Shown: in pieces, positions 55,562-64,000 of the stretch
Position numbering within the stretch: the first letter of the stretch is position 1
How the letters are laid out: each line of letters starts with the position of its first letter
Assembly: GCA_030437565.1 (NCBI GenBank)
Contig: CP129291.1
Coordinates: 992,001 to 1,056,000, forward strand
Direction of reading: 5' to 3'
DNA: 64,000 bases
Source: Terrilactibacillus sp. S3-3
GTDB taxonomy: Bacteria > Bacillota > Bacilli > Bacillales > Sporolactobacillaceae
Translations under genes and position numbers: made by a program
Notes under the pieces: generated by a model
What the model was told of the DNA's origin: nothing
The model's input: only the letters and a program-made list of their open reading frames with translations
Database searches by the model: none

Positions 55562-55790
55562 TCCCTCTCGGCTGATAAAGTGAAACTTCAATCAGTGGGA
55601 GTTTTCTTCCATCCCCCACTGATTGTTAGCTCTTGCCCACAGGATGTGGGGCACACAGACGTTGCCACACGATGCGGCACCTTTAGTCTGTGTTCCTAAG
55701 ATCGGCTTTTACGGGCAGTTCAGTTATCTCCCTGTGCTTCTTTGAATTCATTGAAGCCTTTGAGGTGGGAGTCTTACTGCCCGTTTGCGG
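55562..55790 (-). ncRNA. Solitary IS200/IS605-type end with omega-RNA-like structure (no tnpB)
   Basis: Four perfect or near-perfect hairpins are packed into 200 bp with no coding frame: CAATCAGTGGG/CCCACTGATTG (55589-55599, 55615-55625); GCCCACA/TGTGGGC region (55635-55651); ACACAGAC/GTCTGTGT (55653-55660, 55686-55693) enclosing TGCC/GGCA; and ACGGGCAGT/ACTGCCCGT (55711-55719, 55776-55784). Read on the minus strand, the ending with a hairpin carrying AATCAGTGGG and then GAAGTTTCACTTT resembles the right ends of IS1341-type (TnpB-only) elements in Bacillales, where the omega-RNA is encoded. No tnpB frame is found upstream (55790-55871 is too short). This could be a relic or a non-autonomous copy. 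The family identification is from memory. Confidence 0.5.
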
Positions 55791-55871
55791 GAAAAAAAAC
55801 TGCAGAAGACGCGATATGTAAAAGGGAAGGGATCCAGGACGTGTTTTTGGCCCTTGTCCCTTTTTTTATAT

Positions 55872-56847
55872 CTACATTCGGACAGATTGTCCCAGCCCTA
55901 ATTGTTTGGCTTTGTTAAAAATAAGCCGGGCTGTGAATAGATCAAAAAGCGCCATGCCGACCGATTTAAAAACGTGCGTTTCATCTTTAGCAAATGTTAC
56001 TTGTTCTTTGCCGCAGACAATTTTGGCGAATGGGCGGATTTGCTCGTGCTCAATCCAGCGATTGTTTAACGGAGTGATGAGATCGCCCGTTTCCCTGATT
56101 GCATCCATCGTGTCAACATATATTTTGGCTATTAATGAATAGAGCGCCGGTGAAAATTCATGCATGTTTGGTTTATATGAACCGATACCGATCACAAGCT
56201 TATTTTTTAGCAGCTTTTCGTCATCAGGGAGAAGCGGTTCTTGCGATGTTGTTGCAGTAATAATGATGATGTCGGAGAGCGCCGCAAGTTCCCGGATGTC
56301 GGCTGCCGCGCGGATGTTTATATTCCCAGGCAGCAAAGGCCTTAATTCTTCTATAAAAGCGGGAATTTTTGCCGCCGTTCGATTGAACAAATAAATATCG
56401 GTCAGATTCCGCGCTTCGCAGGCGACGAGCAGCTGATACTTGCCCTGTGTGCCCGTCCCAATGAGTCCGGCACTTGTTGCCCTGGGATTAGACAAATAAC
56501 GAATCGCCACGCCGGAGGCGGCTCCGGTTCGTAAAGCGGTCAATGTTGTGCCATCAAGAATAGCCAGCATCTCGCCGGTCTGATTATCATTGAGCAGCAC
56601 GATGCCTTGTGTAACCGGGAGACCTCTTTTTGAATTTTGCGGAAAAACAGTTACTAATTTGGTGGCAAAATGGCTCCCCGAAAAGCAGGGCATTAATAAC
56701 AACGTATTCTCTCCATTGCCCGATAGCTGCATGCGCTGCGGCATATCGAACCTTTTTTTTTTCTGCGATGTAGGCCTCTTCAATCGCTCCCATCGCTTCA
56801 GTCATTGTGATAGCTTGAAGGATATCATCTTTGGACAGAATGAGCAC
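55872..56847 (-). CDS. Ornithine cyclodeaminase / mu-crystallin family protein
   Basis: The composite of about 325 residues has normal length. GTG 56847 follows AAGGAGGGG. After LILSKDDILQAITMTEAMGA come ATKLVTVFPQNSKRGLPVTQ, VLLNDNQTGEMLAILDGTTL, TALRTGAASGVAIRYLSNP (the TALRTGAxS signature) and SAGLIGTGTQGKYQLLVACE (the NAD-binding GxGxQG loop). Related enzymes act on ornithine, alanine, lysine or cyclic ketimines such as pyrroline-2-carboxylate. One frame change lies at a T8-T9 run near 56755. It is divergent from the aldehyde dehydrogenase, with which it may share a pathway of amino-acid breakdown. Substrate not determined. Confidence 0.87.
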
Positions 56848-57191
56848 GGCAGCCCCTCCTTACAATTTTTAAGTAATATATAAACAATTCAGAAATATTC
56901 TGCTTACAGTGTAGCAAAAGAATCGACTCTTTTAAATAGAAACATGGGTGGGAACGAGTAAAAATCGTACGAATTCAAAGGTCGTTATATTTTCATTTTT
57001 GTGGAAAATAGCCATAGGAAAAGCAGGCAGAAAACGATAGAGTAAAGATAGATGGTTTGACATCATGATGATTTTGTACGATGCATATAAGTATGGGTAT
57101 AGGTGTTTTAAACGGAAACACAGGTTATGGATGTCATGAACACTCAAATCACAGAAAATTTTGCGATTTTAATGAAAGCGGGGGACGACAA
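56848..57191. other. Divergent promoter region, ocd-like / aldehyde dehydrogenase
   Basis: About 340 bp. TTGACA near 57056 has no convincing -10 at 16-18 bp. AT-rich stretches occur on both sides, as expected for two divergent promoters. I see no clear operator or gene here. Confidence 0.4.
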
Positions 57192-58681
57192 ATGAAACGA
57201 TTTTTAAACTATATTAACGGCGAGTGGACAGAACCGTCTACGGGTGCGTTTATTCCGGTCATCAATCCGGCCAGCGGCACAGTGCTTGGCGAAGTGGCCC
57301 AGTCTGGAAAAGATGATGTGAACAAAGCGGTTGAGGCGGCGAAAAATGCACAGAAATCATGGCGGCTTATTCCTGCGCCTCAGAGAGCGGAATACTTGTT
57401 TGAAGTCGGGCGGCTGCTAAAAGAAAAAAAAAAGAAGAACTGGCGCAGATCATTACGACTGAAATGGGAAAAGTGATCGAGGAAGCAAGGGGGGAAGTGC
57501 AGGAGGCGATCGATATGGCTCATTATATGGCCGGCGAAGGCCGGCGCATGTTCGGAGAGACTATGCCTTCCGAACTTGGCAATAAATTTGCGATGAGCCT
57601 TCGCGTGCCGCTTGGCGTTGTCGGGATGATTACGCCTTGGAACTTTCCGATCGCGATCGCTTCCTGGAAGTCGCTGCCCGCTCTTGTGACAGGCAATACG
57701 GTCGTCTGGAAGCCTTCCTCCGAGACACCGATCGTGGCGGAAGCCTTTGTCAAAATTATGAGCAGGCCGGGCTGCCGAAAGGGCTGATCAATTTGGTGCA
57801 AGGTTCGGGAACAGACGCCGGTCAGGAGATGGTAGAGCATCCCGGGATTGACTTAATTGCTTTTACAGGATCAAATGAGGTCGGCCGCCGGATCAATGAA
57901 CGCGCGGGCGGCTTGTTAAAGCGAACATCACTGGAAATGGGCGGGAAAAATGCGATTACGGTGTTGGAAGATGCCGACTTGGAGCTTGCGCTAAGCGGGA
58001 TTCTCTGGAGCGGTTTCGGCACGAGCGGGCAGAGATGCACGGCATGCAGCCGGGTGATCGTCCATGAAAAAGTGAAGGAAGAACTGGAGAAAAAATTGAC
58101 GGCAGCGGCCGGCCAATTAACACTGGGCAATGGCCTTGATGAGAATGTCGATGTCGGGCCTGTGATTAATAAAAGGGCGCTGGAAAAGATCGACGATTAC
58201 GTGCAAATAGGTGTGAAAGAAGGGGCAAAACTGCTTTGCGGCGGAAAAATAGCAAGCGAGAGTCAGTCACTTGAAAAACGGCAACTATTATGAGCCGACC
58301 ATCTTTACCGACGTGACGCCGGAGATGCGGATCGCCAAAGAGGAGATTTTCGGACCGGTGCTGTCGATCATTCCAGTTAAGGATTTGGAAGAAGCGATCG
58401 AAGTTAATAACAATGTTACATTCGGACTGTCCAGTTCTATATATACACAAGATGTCAATCGCGTTTTCCAGGCGATTCGCGATCTAGATACGGGCATCGT
58501 CTATGTCAATGCCGGTACAACGGGGGCGGAAATTCACTTGCCGTTCGGCGGGACAAAAGGAACGGGGAACGGGCATCGGGACTCGGGGGTGCCTTCATTG
58601 GACGTTTATACCGAATGGCGGGCCGTATACATCGATTACAGTGGGAAACTGCAAAGAGCGCAAATCGATACCGAGGCGTGA
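57192..58681 (+). CDS. NAD(P)-dependent aldehyde dehydrogenase
   Basis: The composite of about 496 residues is the usual ALDH length. [14 protein letters not shown] opens the protein, followed by [17 protein letters not shown] and [12 protein letters not shown] (NAD binding with Asn and Lys), [35 protein letters not shown] (general-base Glu) and [13 protein letters not shown] (catalytic Cys). It ends with [19 protein letters not shown]. It oxidises an aldehyde to the acid; context suggests a semialdehyde from amino-acid breakdown, as in alpha-ketoglutarate semialdehyde or aminoadipate semialdehyde enzymes. Frame changes lie at an A10 run near 57430, near 57765 and near 58270. Start ATG 57192 follows GGGGGACGAC. 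Confidence 0.88.
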
Positions 58682-58790
58682 GTGTTCGGCGACTTCCAAT
58701 CGACCGGTTCGTTTCACTGATCAGCGATCCGAACTGCGGGCGCGCACAGACGGACAATTGACAACACCACCGTTCTTGTCACCCGGTGCG

Positions 58791-58822
58791 GCCCCCGGGT
58801 TTGTCTATGGCCCGGGGGCTTT
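58791..58822 (+). terminator. Hairpin after the aldehyde dehydrogenase gene
   Basis: GCCCCCGGG (58791-58799) pairs perfectly with CCCGGGGGC (58811-58819); only TTT follows. Confidence 0.6.
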
Positions 58823-58880
58823 GTCCACCTTTCGCCGGTTTATATGCATCAGCTAACTGGATATCGCATCAAAGCACCTT

Positions 58881-58940
58881 AAAGGACTGTTTCATTCAAA
58901 TTTTTTCTCACGAAACAGTCCTTTTATTTTTTTTTTTTTT
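58881..58940 (+). terminator. Strong terminator after the aldehyde dehydrogenase gene
   Basis: AAAGGACTGTTTC (58881-58893) pairs perfectly with GAAACAGTCCTTT (58912-58924), followed by a long T-tract. The remaining intergenic sequence 58682-58989 shows no gene. Confidence 0.85.
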
Positions 58941-58989
58941 TTTGGGAGTCTCCTTTAGTGCCCGGACAGCTGCGTGTAAAGAAAAGGGC

Positions 58990-60204
58990 TCAGTGGAAAC
59001 GCGGCCGATTCATTTTGTCAAATGATGAATCGTTTTTAATCGCAACATATAAAAGGAGGCATTGTTCGAAATTGGAAGTATCTAATGATGTGAGCGCGCT
59101 GATTTTTTCCAGGCGATAGACGAGCGAGTTTCGGTGAAGAAATAACTTTCGCGCCGTTTCACTGATGTTCATATTACACTCGCAATAGGTCATAAAAGTA
59201 GCCGACAGAGTGCGGTCGTGATCATGAGCAAAAAACACTTTGCTCATTTCTTGCAGACGGGTTTTCGTATAAGGCGTGAAGCCTGTTGCCATCAGATCCA
59301 CTTTGATGGCTAAATCATCGTAAAAATAAGGAGATAAAAGCCGCGATCTTTTTCCGGCTTCCATCGCATGAACGGCATCTTGATAAGATCGGCGGATGCC
59401 CGCTGCACCGTTCTGGATGCTGCCGACGGCGAATGAAACCGTCACTCGGTACTTTTTAAAAAGCAGACGATTAAGGTTTTCGAGCTTTTTCCCCAGGTTA
59501 TTTTTCAGCTCCTCAGGCTCCTTCCCTTCTTTCAATGTCTTTAGCACAACAAACCGGCCGCTGTCTAATTCTGAAAAGATATCTTGAGCGGTCCACTGTA
59601 AACAACGCTTGATCTCATCAATCAGCTCTCTTTTTCATCATCAGCATGAAAGGATTCTTTTCTTGTCCCGTCTGTCCAGGCAGCCCTTTCATTCCTTTCA
59701 CTTCAAATATCAGGCAGGCACGATTAGCCGATAAAGGGCAGCCAAGCATCCGGCAGAGTCGAAACCCTGCCTGTCATCTTCATCACTCCCCGAATGCAAG
59801 AGGCAATCGAGTAATCGCTTTGTTGTTTGGGTTGTAAAAGTATCGATCTCGGTTTCAATAGATTCTAAATAGAAAAGTTCTACATAATTTTTAACCAGCT
59901 TGACATACCTTTTCACTTCTTCAGGGTTGCCGATAATGCCGAGAACACCGACGGGTATTTGATTAAACATAATCGGTGCGGCGACCCCGGGAAGTACGTT
60001 GTCCATTTTCTTCACTTGTTCGGCGCTAAAGGCAATGGTCGCTTTTTCATTCACTACAGCCAAAGAGGGCTTATGGAACGTCTGAATCCGCTTTTCGTCG
60101 GCCGTGCCGATAATGAGGCCTTTTTCATCTGTAATGCTGATCGGGCAATCAACCATCTCCATGGTCCTGGAAACAATCGTCGGCGCAATATGTTCCAATA
60201 GCAT
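58990..60204 (-). CDS. CdaR-type (sugar-diacid regulator / PucR) transcriptional regulator
   Basis: The composite is about 405 residues. The N-terminal part (APTIVSRTMEMVDCPISITD, EKGLIIGTADEKRIQTFHKP, FNQIPVGVLGIIGNPEEVKR) is a diacid-recognition domain as in CdaR. The C-terminal part ends in the PucR helix-turn-helix (CECNMNISETARKLFLHRNS, LVYRLEKISALTSLDTSNFE). The ligand is probably an organic acid. It is divergent from the FAD oxidoreductase gene and is likely to control the adjoining catabolic genes. The start ATG 60204 has GGAGGTG upstream. Frame changes lie between about 59550 and 59710. Confidence 0.83.
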
Positions 60205-60232
60205 TGGGAAACACCTCCAATACATTTTTTGA

Positions 60233-60350
60233 ATTATTATTATTTTAAAACATTTAGCCGGATATAAAAAGGGTTAGACAAATAAAATCAAACGATTATT
60301 ATTATTTGAAATATTTTATTTTTGTTGACTTTTGCCATTGTTTAATGGCA
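60233..60350 (+). promoter_or_regulatory. Candidate operators between the CdaR-type gene and the FAD oxidoreductase gene
   Basis: Two AT-rich direct repeats, ATTATTATTATTTTAAAACA (60233-60252) and ATTATTATTATTTGAAATAT (60295-60314), are spaced 62 bp apart. A perfect inverted repeat TGCCATT-GTTT-AATGGCA (60333-60350) overlaps the start of a TTGACT -35-like hexamer region. All three could bind the divergent regulator; this is inference from symmetry and position. Confidence 0.4.
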
Positions 60351-60402
60351 TTTCGAAAGGTAAATTAACAATAAAGCGATTGATAAATAGGGGGAAAGTA
60401 AA

Positions 60403-61568
60403 ATGGAGAACACAGCGGATCTGATCATCGTTGGAGGCGGGATTATCGGTTCAAGTCTCGCCTATAATTTATTGAACGATGGGTATGAAGGTAAAATCAT
60501 TGTTTTCGAGAAAGATAAAATGTACCGTTATTCTTCGACACCGCGCTGTGCCGGCGGATTCAGACAGCTTTATACGACAAAAATTAATATTCAATTAAGC
60601 CGCTTCAGTCTGCAAGTGTATAAACAATTTTCGGAAAAGATGGCGACAAAAGATGCAAAACCGGAAATCGATTTCAAGCAAAGGGGCTATTTATTTTTAT
60701 CGACAGCAAAAATGATGACGTGTTTTGAGAAACAGTGGGAACTTCAGCACCAAAACGGCGTCGTTCCAAGTTGCTGGATCCAGGTGAACTGTTGGACTTG
60801 ATTCCGGAATTGAATCTAACCGATTTAGCCGGCGGCCTTTACTGCGGAGAAAGCGGTTATCTCGATGCTTATTCGGTCATGCAGGCTTATATTAAATGTG
60901 CAAAACGACTGGGAGCGGAGTATCGTTACAAGGAGGTCGACCGTTTATTATTCGACGGGAACGAAGCCAAAGGGGTACGGCTGAAGGAGGGAGAGGAATA
61001 TTTTGCGCCGATTGTGGTGAATTGCGGCGGGGCGTGGGCCTCTTCATTAAGTAAAGCAGCCGGTCTGGCACTTCCGGTTGTGCCGACGCCGAGACAAATT
61101 TTTCAGTTCGATATTGAAGAAAAGTTGCAGAAAGAGCTGCCTTTGACGATGGATCCGACGGGTGTCTATTTCAGAAATGAAGGGCAAACCTTTATTGCCG
61201 GTTATTCAGAAAAGATACGGACAGCTTATGATTTCAGCTGGCACCGCTCGGATTTTCTGGAAAATGTCTGGCCGGTGCTGGCCGATCGCATTCCCAATTT
61301 TTCAAAAGCAAAAATTACCAGAGGATGGGCGGGCCTTTATGATTACAACACGGAAGATCATAATGCGATTATCGGACAGTATCCGGCGACAAGGGGCTAC
61401 TACGTCGCTTTCGGATTCAGCGGCCACGGCATGCAGCAAGCTCCGGGTGTCGGAAAGGGCCTGTCGGAATTGATTCGCAAAGGAAAATACGAGAGCATTG
61501 ACCTTTCTCCGCTTCGCCCTGAAAGATTTGCCGAGCATCAGCTTGTGCTGGAAGATGCCATCTATTAA
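60403..61568 (+). CDS. DAO-family FAD-dependent oxidoreductase
   Basis: The composite is about 388 residues. TADLIIVGGGIIGSSLAYNL is the Rossmann GxGxxG loop that binds FAD, and STPRCAGGFRQLYTTKINIQ and GLYCGESGYLDAYSVMQAYI resemble sarcosine oxidase/FOXRED1/D-amino-acid deaminase members. WAGLYDYNTEDHNAIIGQYP and YYVAFGFSGHGMQQAPGVGK form the C-terminal FAD-binding part. It oxidises an amine or N-methyl/D-amino acid; the neighbours suggest formation of a keto acid or imine. One frame change lies near 60745. Start ATG 60403 follows AGGGGGAAAG. It is the first gene of the rightward cluster. Confidence 0.85.
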
Positions 61569-61767
61569 TTTAGTTTCAAATTCATGAAAATCAGCTCAAG
61601 GCTGATCTTTTCCCAGGCAAGGCAGAGAGAAAAAGAGAGCCTTTTGACCGGGAAATTGACCGGCCAATTGCTTCTGTTTCAAGGCAGGCCAATCCTCTTT
61701 TTTGGGATGAACGGCAGCCCGCACAAAGGTATAATAGAGAAAAACCTTAAGAGCGGTGGAGAGTAAC

Positions 61768-62773
61768 ATGAAAAAAACAGAGAATATTGCAGATTCTCCC
61801 AATGTATCATGAACAGGGGGAACGGATTTTACGCGCCGGAGCGGTGGTGATTCGAACCGATCGTTATGATAGTCATCATTTGGCGGAACTTGCGGGGGGG
61901 GGATGCCGATGCCATTGTTCTTAGAGCACCGGCCCGGATTACCCAGGAGATTATCGATGCCGGCACAAGACTAAAAGTCATTTCCGGGGCCGGCACCGGC
62001 GTCGATAATATCGATGTACAGTACGCCACGGAAAAAGGCATACCTGTTCTTTACGCGCCTTCCCTTAATAAAGTGTCGACGGCGGAACAAACAATGGCTT
62101 TGATCATGGCGCTGGCCAAGTCGATTATTCCTTTCCACGCGCGGCGATGAAGCGAGGAAATTACAAAGCAAGAAATGTGATCGAATCATATGAATTAAAA
62201 GGAAAAAAAGCAGGTTTGATCGGCTTTGGACAGATCGCCCAAGAGGTTGCAAAACGGTTAAAAACGGCCTGGGCATGGAGGTCACTGCCTGGGTGAGGGC
62301 ATACGACCCGTCAAAGCACGGTTTGGCCGCAGAACTCGGCATTCAAATTGAAATCGATCTGGAATCGGTATTTTCACAATCAGACTTCGTTTCCATTCAC
62401 GTTCCTTTAAACAAAGAGACGAGGGGAATGATCGACAGAAACCTATTGGAAAGGATGAAGAAAACAGCCTATTTGATCAATACGGCCAGGGGTGCGGTTG
62501 TGAATCAGCATGATCTGTATGAGGTGCTGAGAGACCGCAGAATAGCGGGCGCCGGATTGGACGTTTTTGACCCTGAACCGCCGCTGCCGGGTGAGGCGCT
62601 GCCCAATGTCGTTGTTTCGCCGCATACCGGCGGAATAACGGCGGAGAGCAATTACAGAATGGCAACGGCTGTCGCAAAAAAAAAATGTTCTGAAGGTGTT
62701 AAAAGGCGAAAGACCTGATTCGCTGTTCATTGCGAATCCGGAAGTTTTTTCTGAAAAGCTGGGGAGATTATAG
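61768..62773 (+). CDS. D-isomer-specific 2-hydroxyacid dehydrogenase
   Basis: The composite of about 335 residues reads, after a frame change near 61795, ILPMYHEQGERILRAGAVVI, then LKVISGAGTGVDNIDVQYAT, AGLIGFGQIAQEVAKRL (NAD loop), TAYLINTARGAVVNQHDLYE (catalytic Arg), AGLDVFDPEPPL (Glu) and VVVSPHTGGITAES (His). It belongs to the family of phosphoglycerate and hydroxypyruvate/glyoxylate dehydrogenases. In this cluster it may reduce the keto acid made by the FAD oxidoreductase. Frame changes also occur near 61895, 62148, 62265 and at an A10 run near 62683. The start ATG 61768 follows GGTGGAGAG. A perfect TGACAATC/GATTGTCA hairpin without T-run follows (62776-62806). Confidence 0.85.
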
Positions 62774-63032
62774 AATGACAATCCGGCGGGTGAGTGATGA
62801 TTGTCAAAGCCGGCGCACTGCTGTCCAGAAACCTTTCTCCGGGTGGCCGGTGTAAAGACTTCTGGTTTGGTCTGCAGTGCTGCGAAAAGCGCTGTTTCGC
62901 CAAGTTTTCTTTGTCCAAAATGACTGAAAATAAGCGCGCTGTTGTCGGCGATTTTGTGCACTTTTTACCTACAAAAAATTTTTAGATAAATATATATAAT
63001 TTAAATATTCTAATAACAATTGAGGTGAAAGT

Positions 63033-64000
63033 ATGCAAAAGGGTTCACTGAAACAAGGCTTGAGGCAGAGACATATGACGATGATTTCGATCGGTGGTGT
63101 CATTGGCGGCGGTTTGTTTATGGGATGCGGGGCGGCTATTCATTCTGCCGGACCGGGTGCGCTTTTCACTTATATTCTTGTCGGTCTGTTAGTTGTGTTT
63201 ATCATGAGAATGCTTGGCGAAATGGCCAGCGTTCATCCGACAAGCGGGTCGTTTTCCACATTGCTGAAGAAGAGATCGGCCCTTGGGCGGGCTACACGAT
63301 CGGTTGGCTGTACTGGTTCTTCTGGGCGAGTATCATCCCGGTTGAGGCGATGATGGGGGCGAGCATTATTCACAGCTGGTTCACTTTCCTTCCAATCGGA
63401 CTTCTCAGCTTCTTCTTTATTTTAGCATTAACGCTTTCCAATATTTTTTCGGTTCGTACGTATGGTGAATTTGAATATTGGTTTGCCGCCATCAAAGTTG
63501 TGGCGATTATCCTGTTTTTGATTCTCGGGGCCGCTATTATTTTGGGACTGGTTCCGTCATATAAAAGTCCGGGCTTATCAAATATTTTGGGCCATGGCGG
63601 TTTAATCCCGCGCGGCATCGGGCCGGTTCTTCTGGCGATGACAACCGTCTTGTTTTCCTTTCCCGGCTCTGAAATTGTCACAATCGCTGCGGTAGAATCG
63701 CCCGATCCTAAGCGTTCCGTTATGTTTGCCATCAATAGTGTTGTTTGGCGCATTCTCCTTTTCTACATCGGCTCTCAATCTTTTTAATCGTTATGATTTT
63801 GCCTTGGAATTCTTCCAGCATTTTAAAGAGCCCGTTTGTCATGGTGCTTGATAGAGTGGGAATCCCCGGGGCTTCGCTTCTGATGAGCTTTGTTATTTTG
63901 ACGGCGGTGCTGTCATGCCTGAATTCGGGTCTTTATACCGCGTCGCGGATGCTTTATTCGCTTGCCGAAAAGGGAAATGCACCTGGAATTTTTTCGCAAG
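63033..64000 (+). CDS. Amino-acid permease, APC superfamily (cut by window edge)
   Basis: MQKGSLKQGLRQRHMTMISI then GGVIGGGLFMGCGAAIHSAG is the classic helix 1 (GxIGxGLFxG) of APC-family amino-acid transporters, and FIMRMLGEMASVHPTSGSFS is the conserved GEMA/P segment of helices 2-3. Helices then alternate (GLLSFFFILALTLSNIFSVR; ILFLILGAAIILGLVP). GSEIVTIAAVESPDPKRSV is the helix 6/7 motif. Frame changes occur near 63255 and 63770. The reading frame is still open at the end of the window (LNSGLYTASRMLYSLAEKG). It resembles GABA/asparagine/proline permeases and is probably the uptake system for the substrate of this cluster. Start ATG 63033 follows GAGGTG. Confidence 0.87.

Overview
The window looks like a chromosomal stretch of an endospore-forming Bacillota of the order Bacillales. 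Evidence: spoVR, an alpha/beta-type SASP behind a sigma-G-like promoter, a yheA/yheB-like pair, a sigma-54 (SigL)/LevR-controlled PTS operon, and strong GGAGG-type ribosome sites. Gene content would suit a Sporolactobacillus- or Bacillus-like genus, but that is inference. Almost every long gene, including housekeeping ones, is broken by one or more frame changes, many at runs of 6-12 A or T. The common cause is most likely assembly or sequencing indels, so genes are annotated here as composite loci.

Layout. 1-12.0 kb: the end of an EAL-domain protein, an IS3-type scrap, spoVR, a SAM methyltransferase divergent from a LysR regulator, a secreted beta-propeller/phosphoesterase, an RND-family exporter, a coiled-coil protein and an XRE regulator. 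12.4-21.6 kb: a complete type II-C CRISPR-Cas locus with a tracrRNA (own consensus promoter), a compact Cas9 of about 1087 residues resembling the Geobacillus Cas9 lineage, Cas1, Cas2 and 67 repeats/66 spacers. crRNAs must be read from the minus strand, toward cas2. A truncated ISLre2-type transposase abuts the last repeat where the leader is expected. 22.6-33.8 kb: a BREX type 1-like operon (brxA, brxB, brxC, pglX, pglZ) with no brxL, ended by a terminator and followed by a truncated NCS1 permease. CRISPR and BREX together form a 21-kb defence island with broken genes at the IS junction and the right edge.

34.9-48 kb: a rhodanese-like protein, GH13 oligo-1,6-glucosidase, a ketopantoate-reductase-family enzyme, a glutamine amidotransferase, and two mannose-family PTS loci around a LevR/ManR activator. 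The first locus has only IIC and IID and carries an in-frame stop. The second is complete (IIA, IIB, IIC, IID plus a YobD-like membrane protein) behind a textbook -24/-12 promoter with three upstream direct repeats. 48.7-55.6 kb: cold-shock protein, beta-carbonic anhydrase, SASP, YheB- and YheA-like proteins, HAD hydrolase, a membrane protein and an HD hydrolase. At 55.6-55.8 kb lies a highly structured non-coding segment resembling a solitary IS200/IS605 end with an omega-RNA-like fold and no tnpB.

55.9-64 kb: a probable amino-acid or amino-acid-derivative catabolic cluster: ornithine-cyclodeaminase/mu-crystallin family protein, aldehyde dehydrogenase, CdaR-type regulator, DAO-family FAD oxidoreductase, D-2-hydroxyacid dehydrogenase and an APC-family permease that runs off the right edge. 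The strongest candidates for novelty are the Cas9/tracrRNA locus with its leaderless minus-strand array, the brxL-less BREX operon with a compositionally mosaic pglX, and the solitary omega-RNA-like element.
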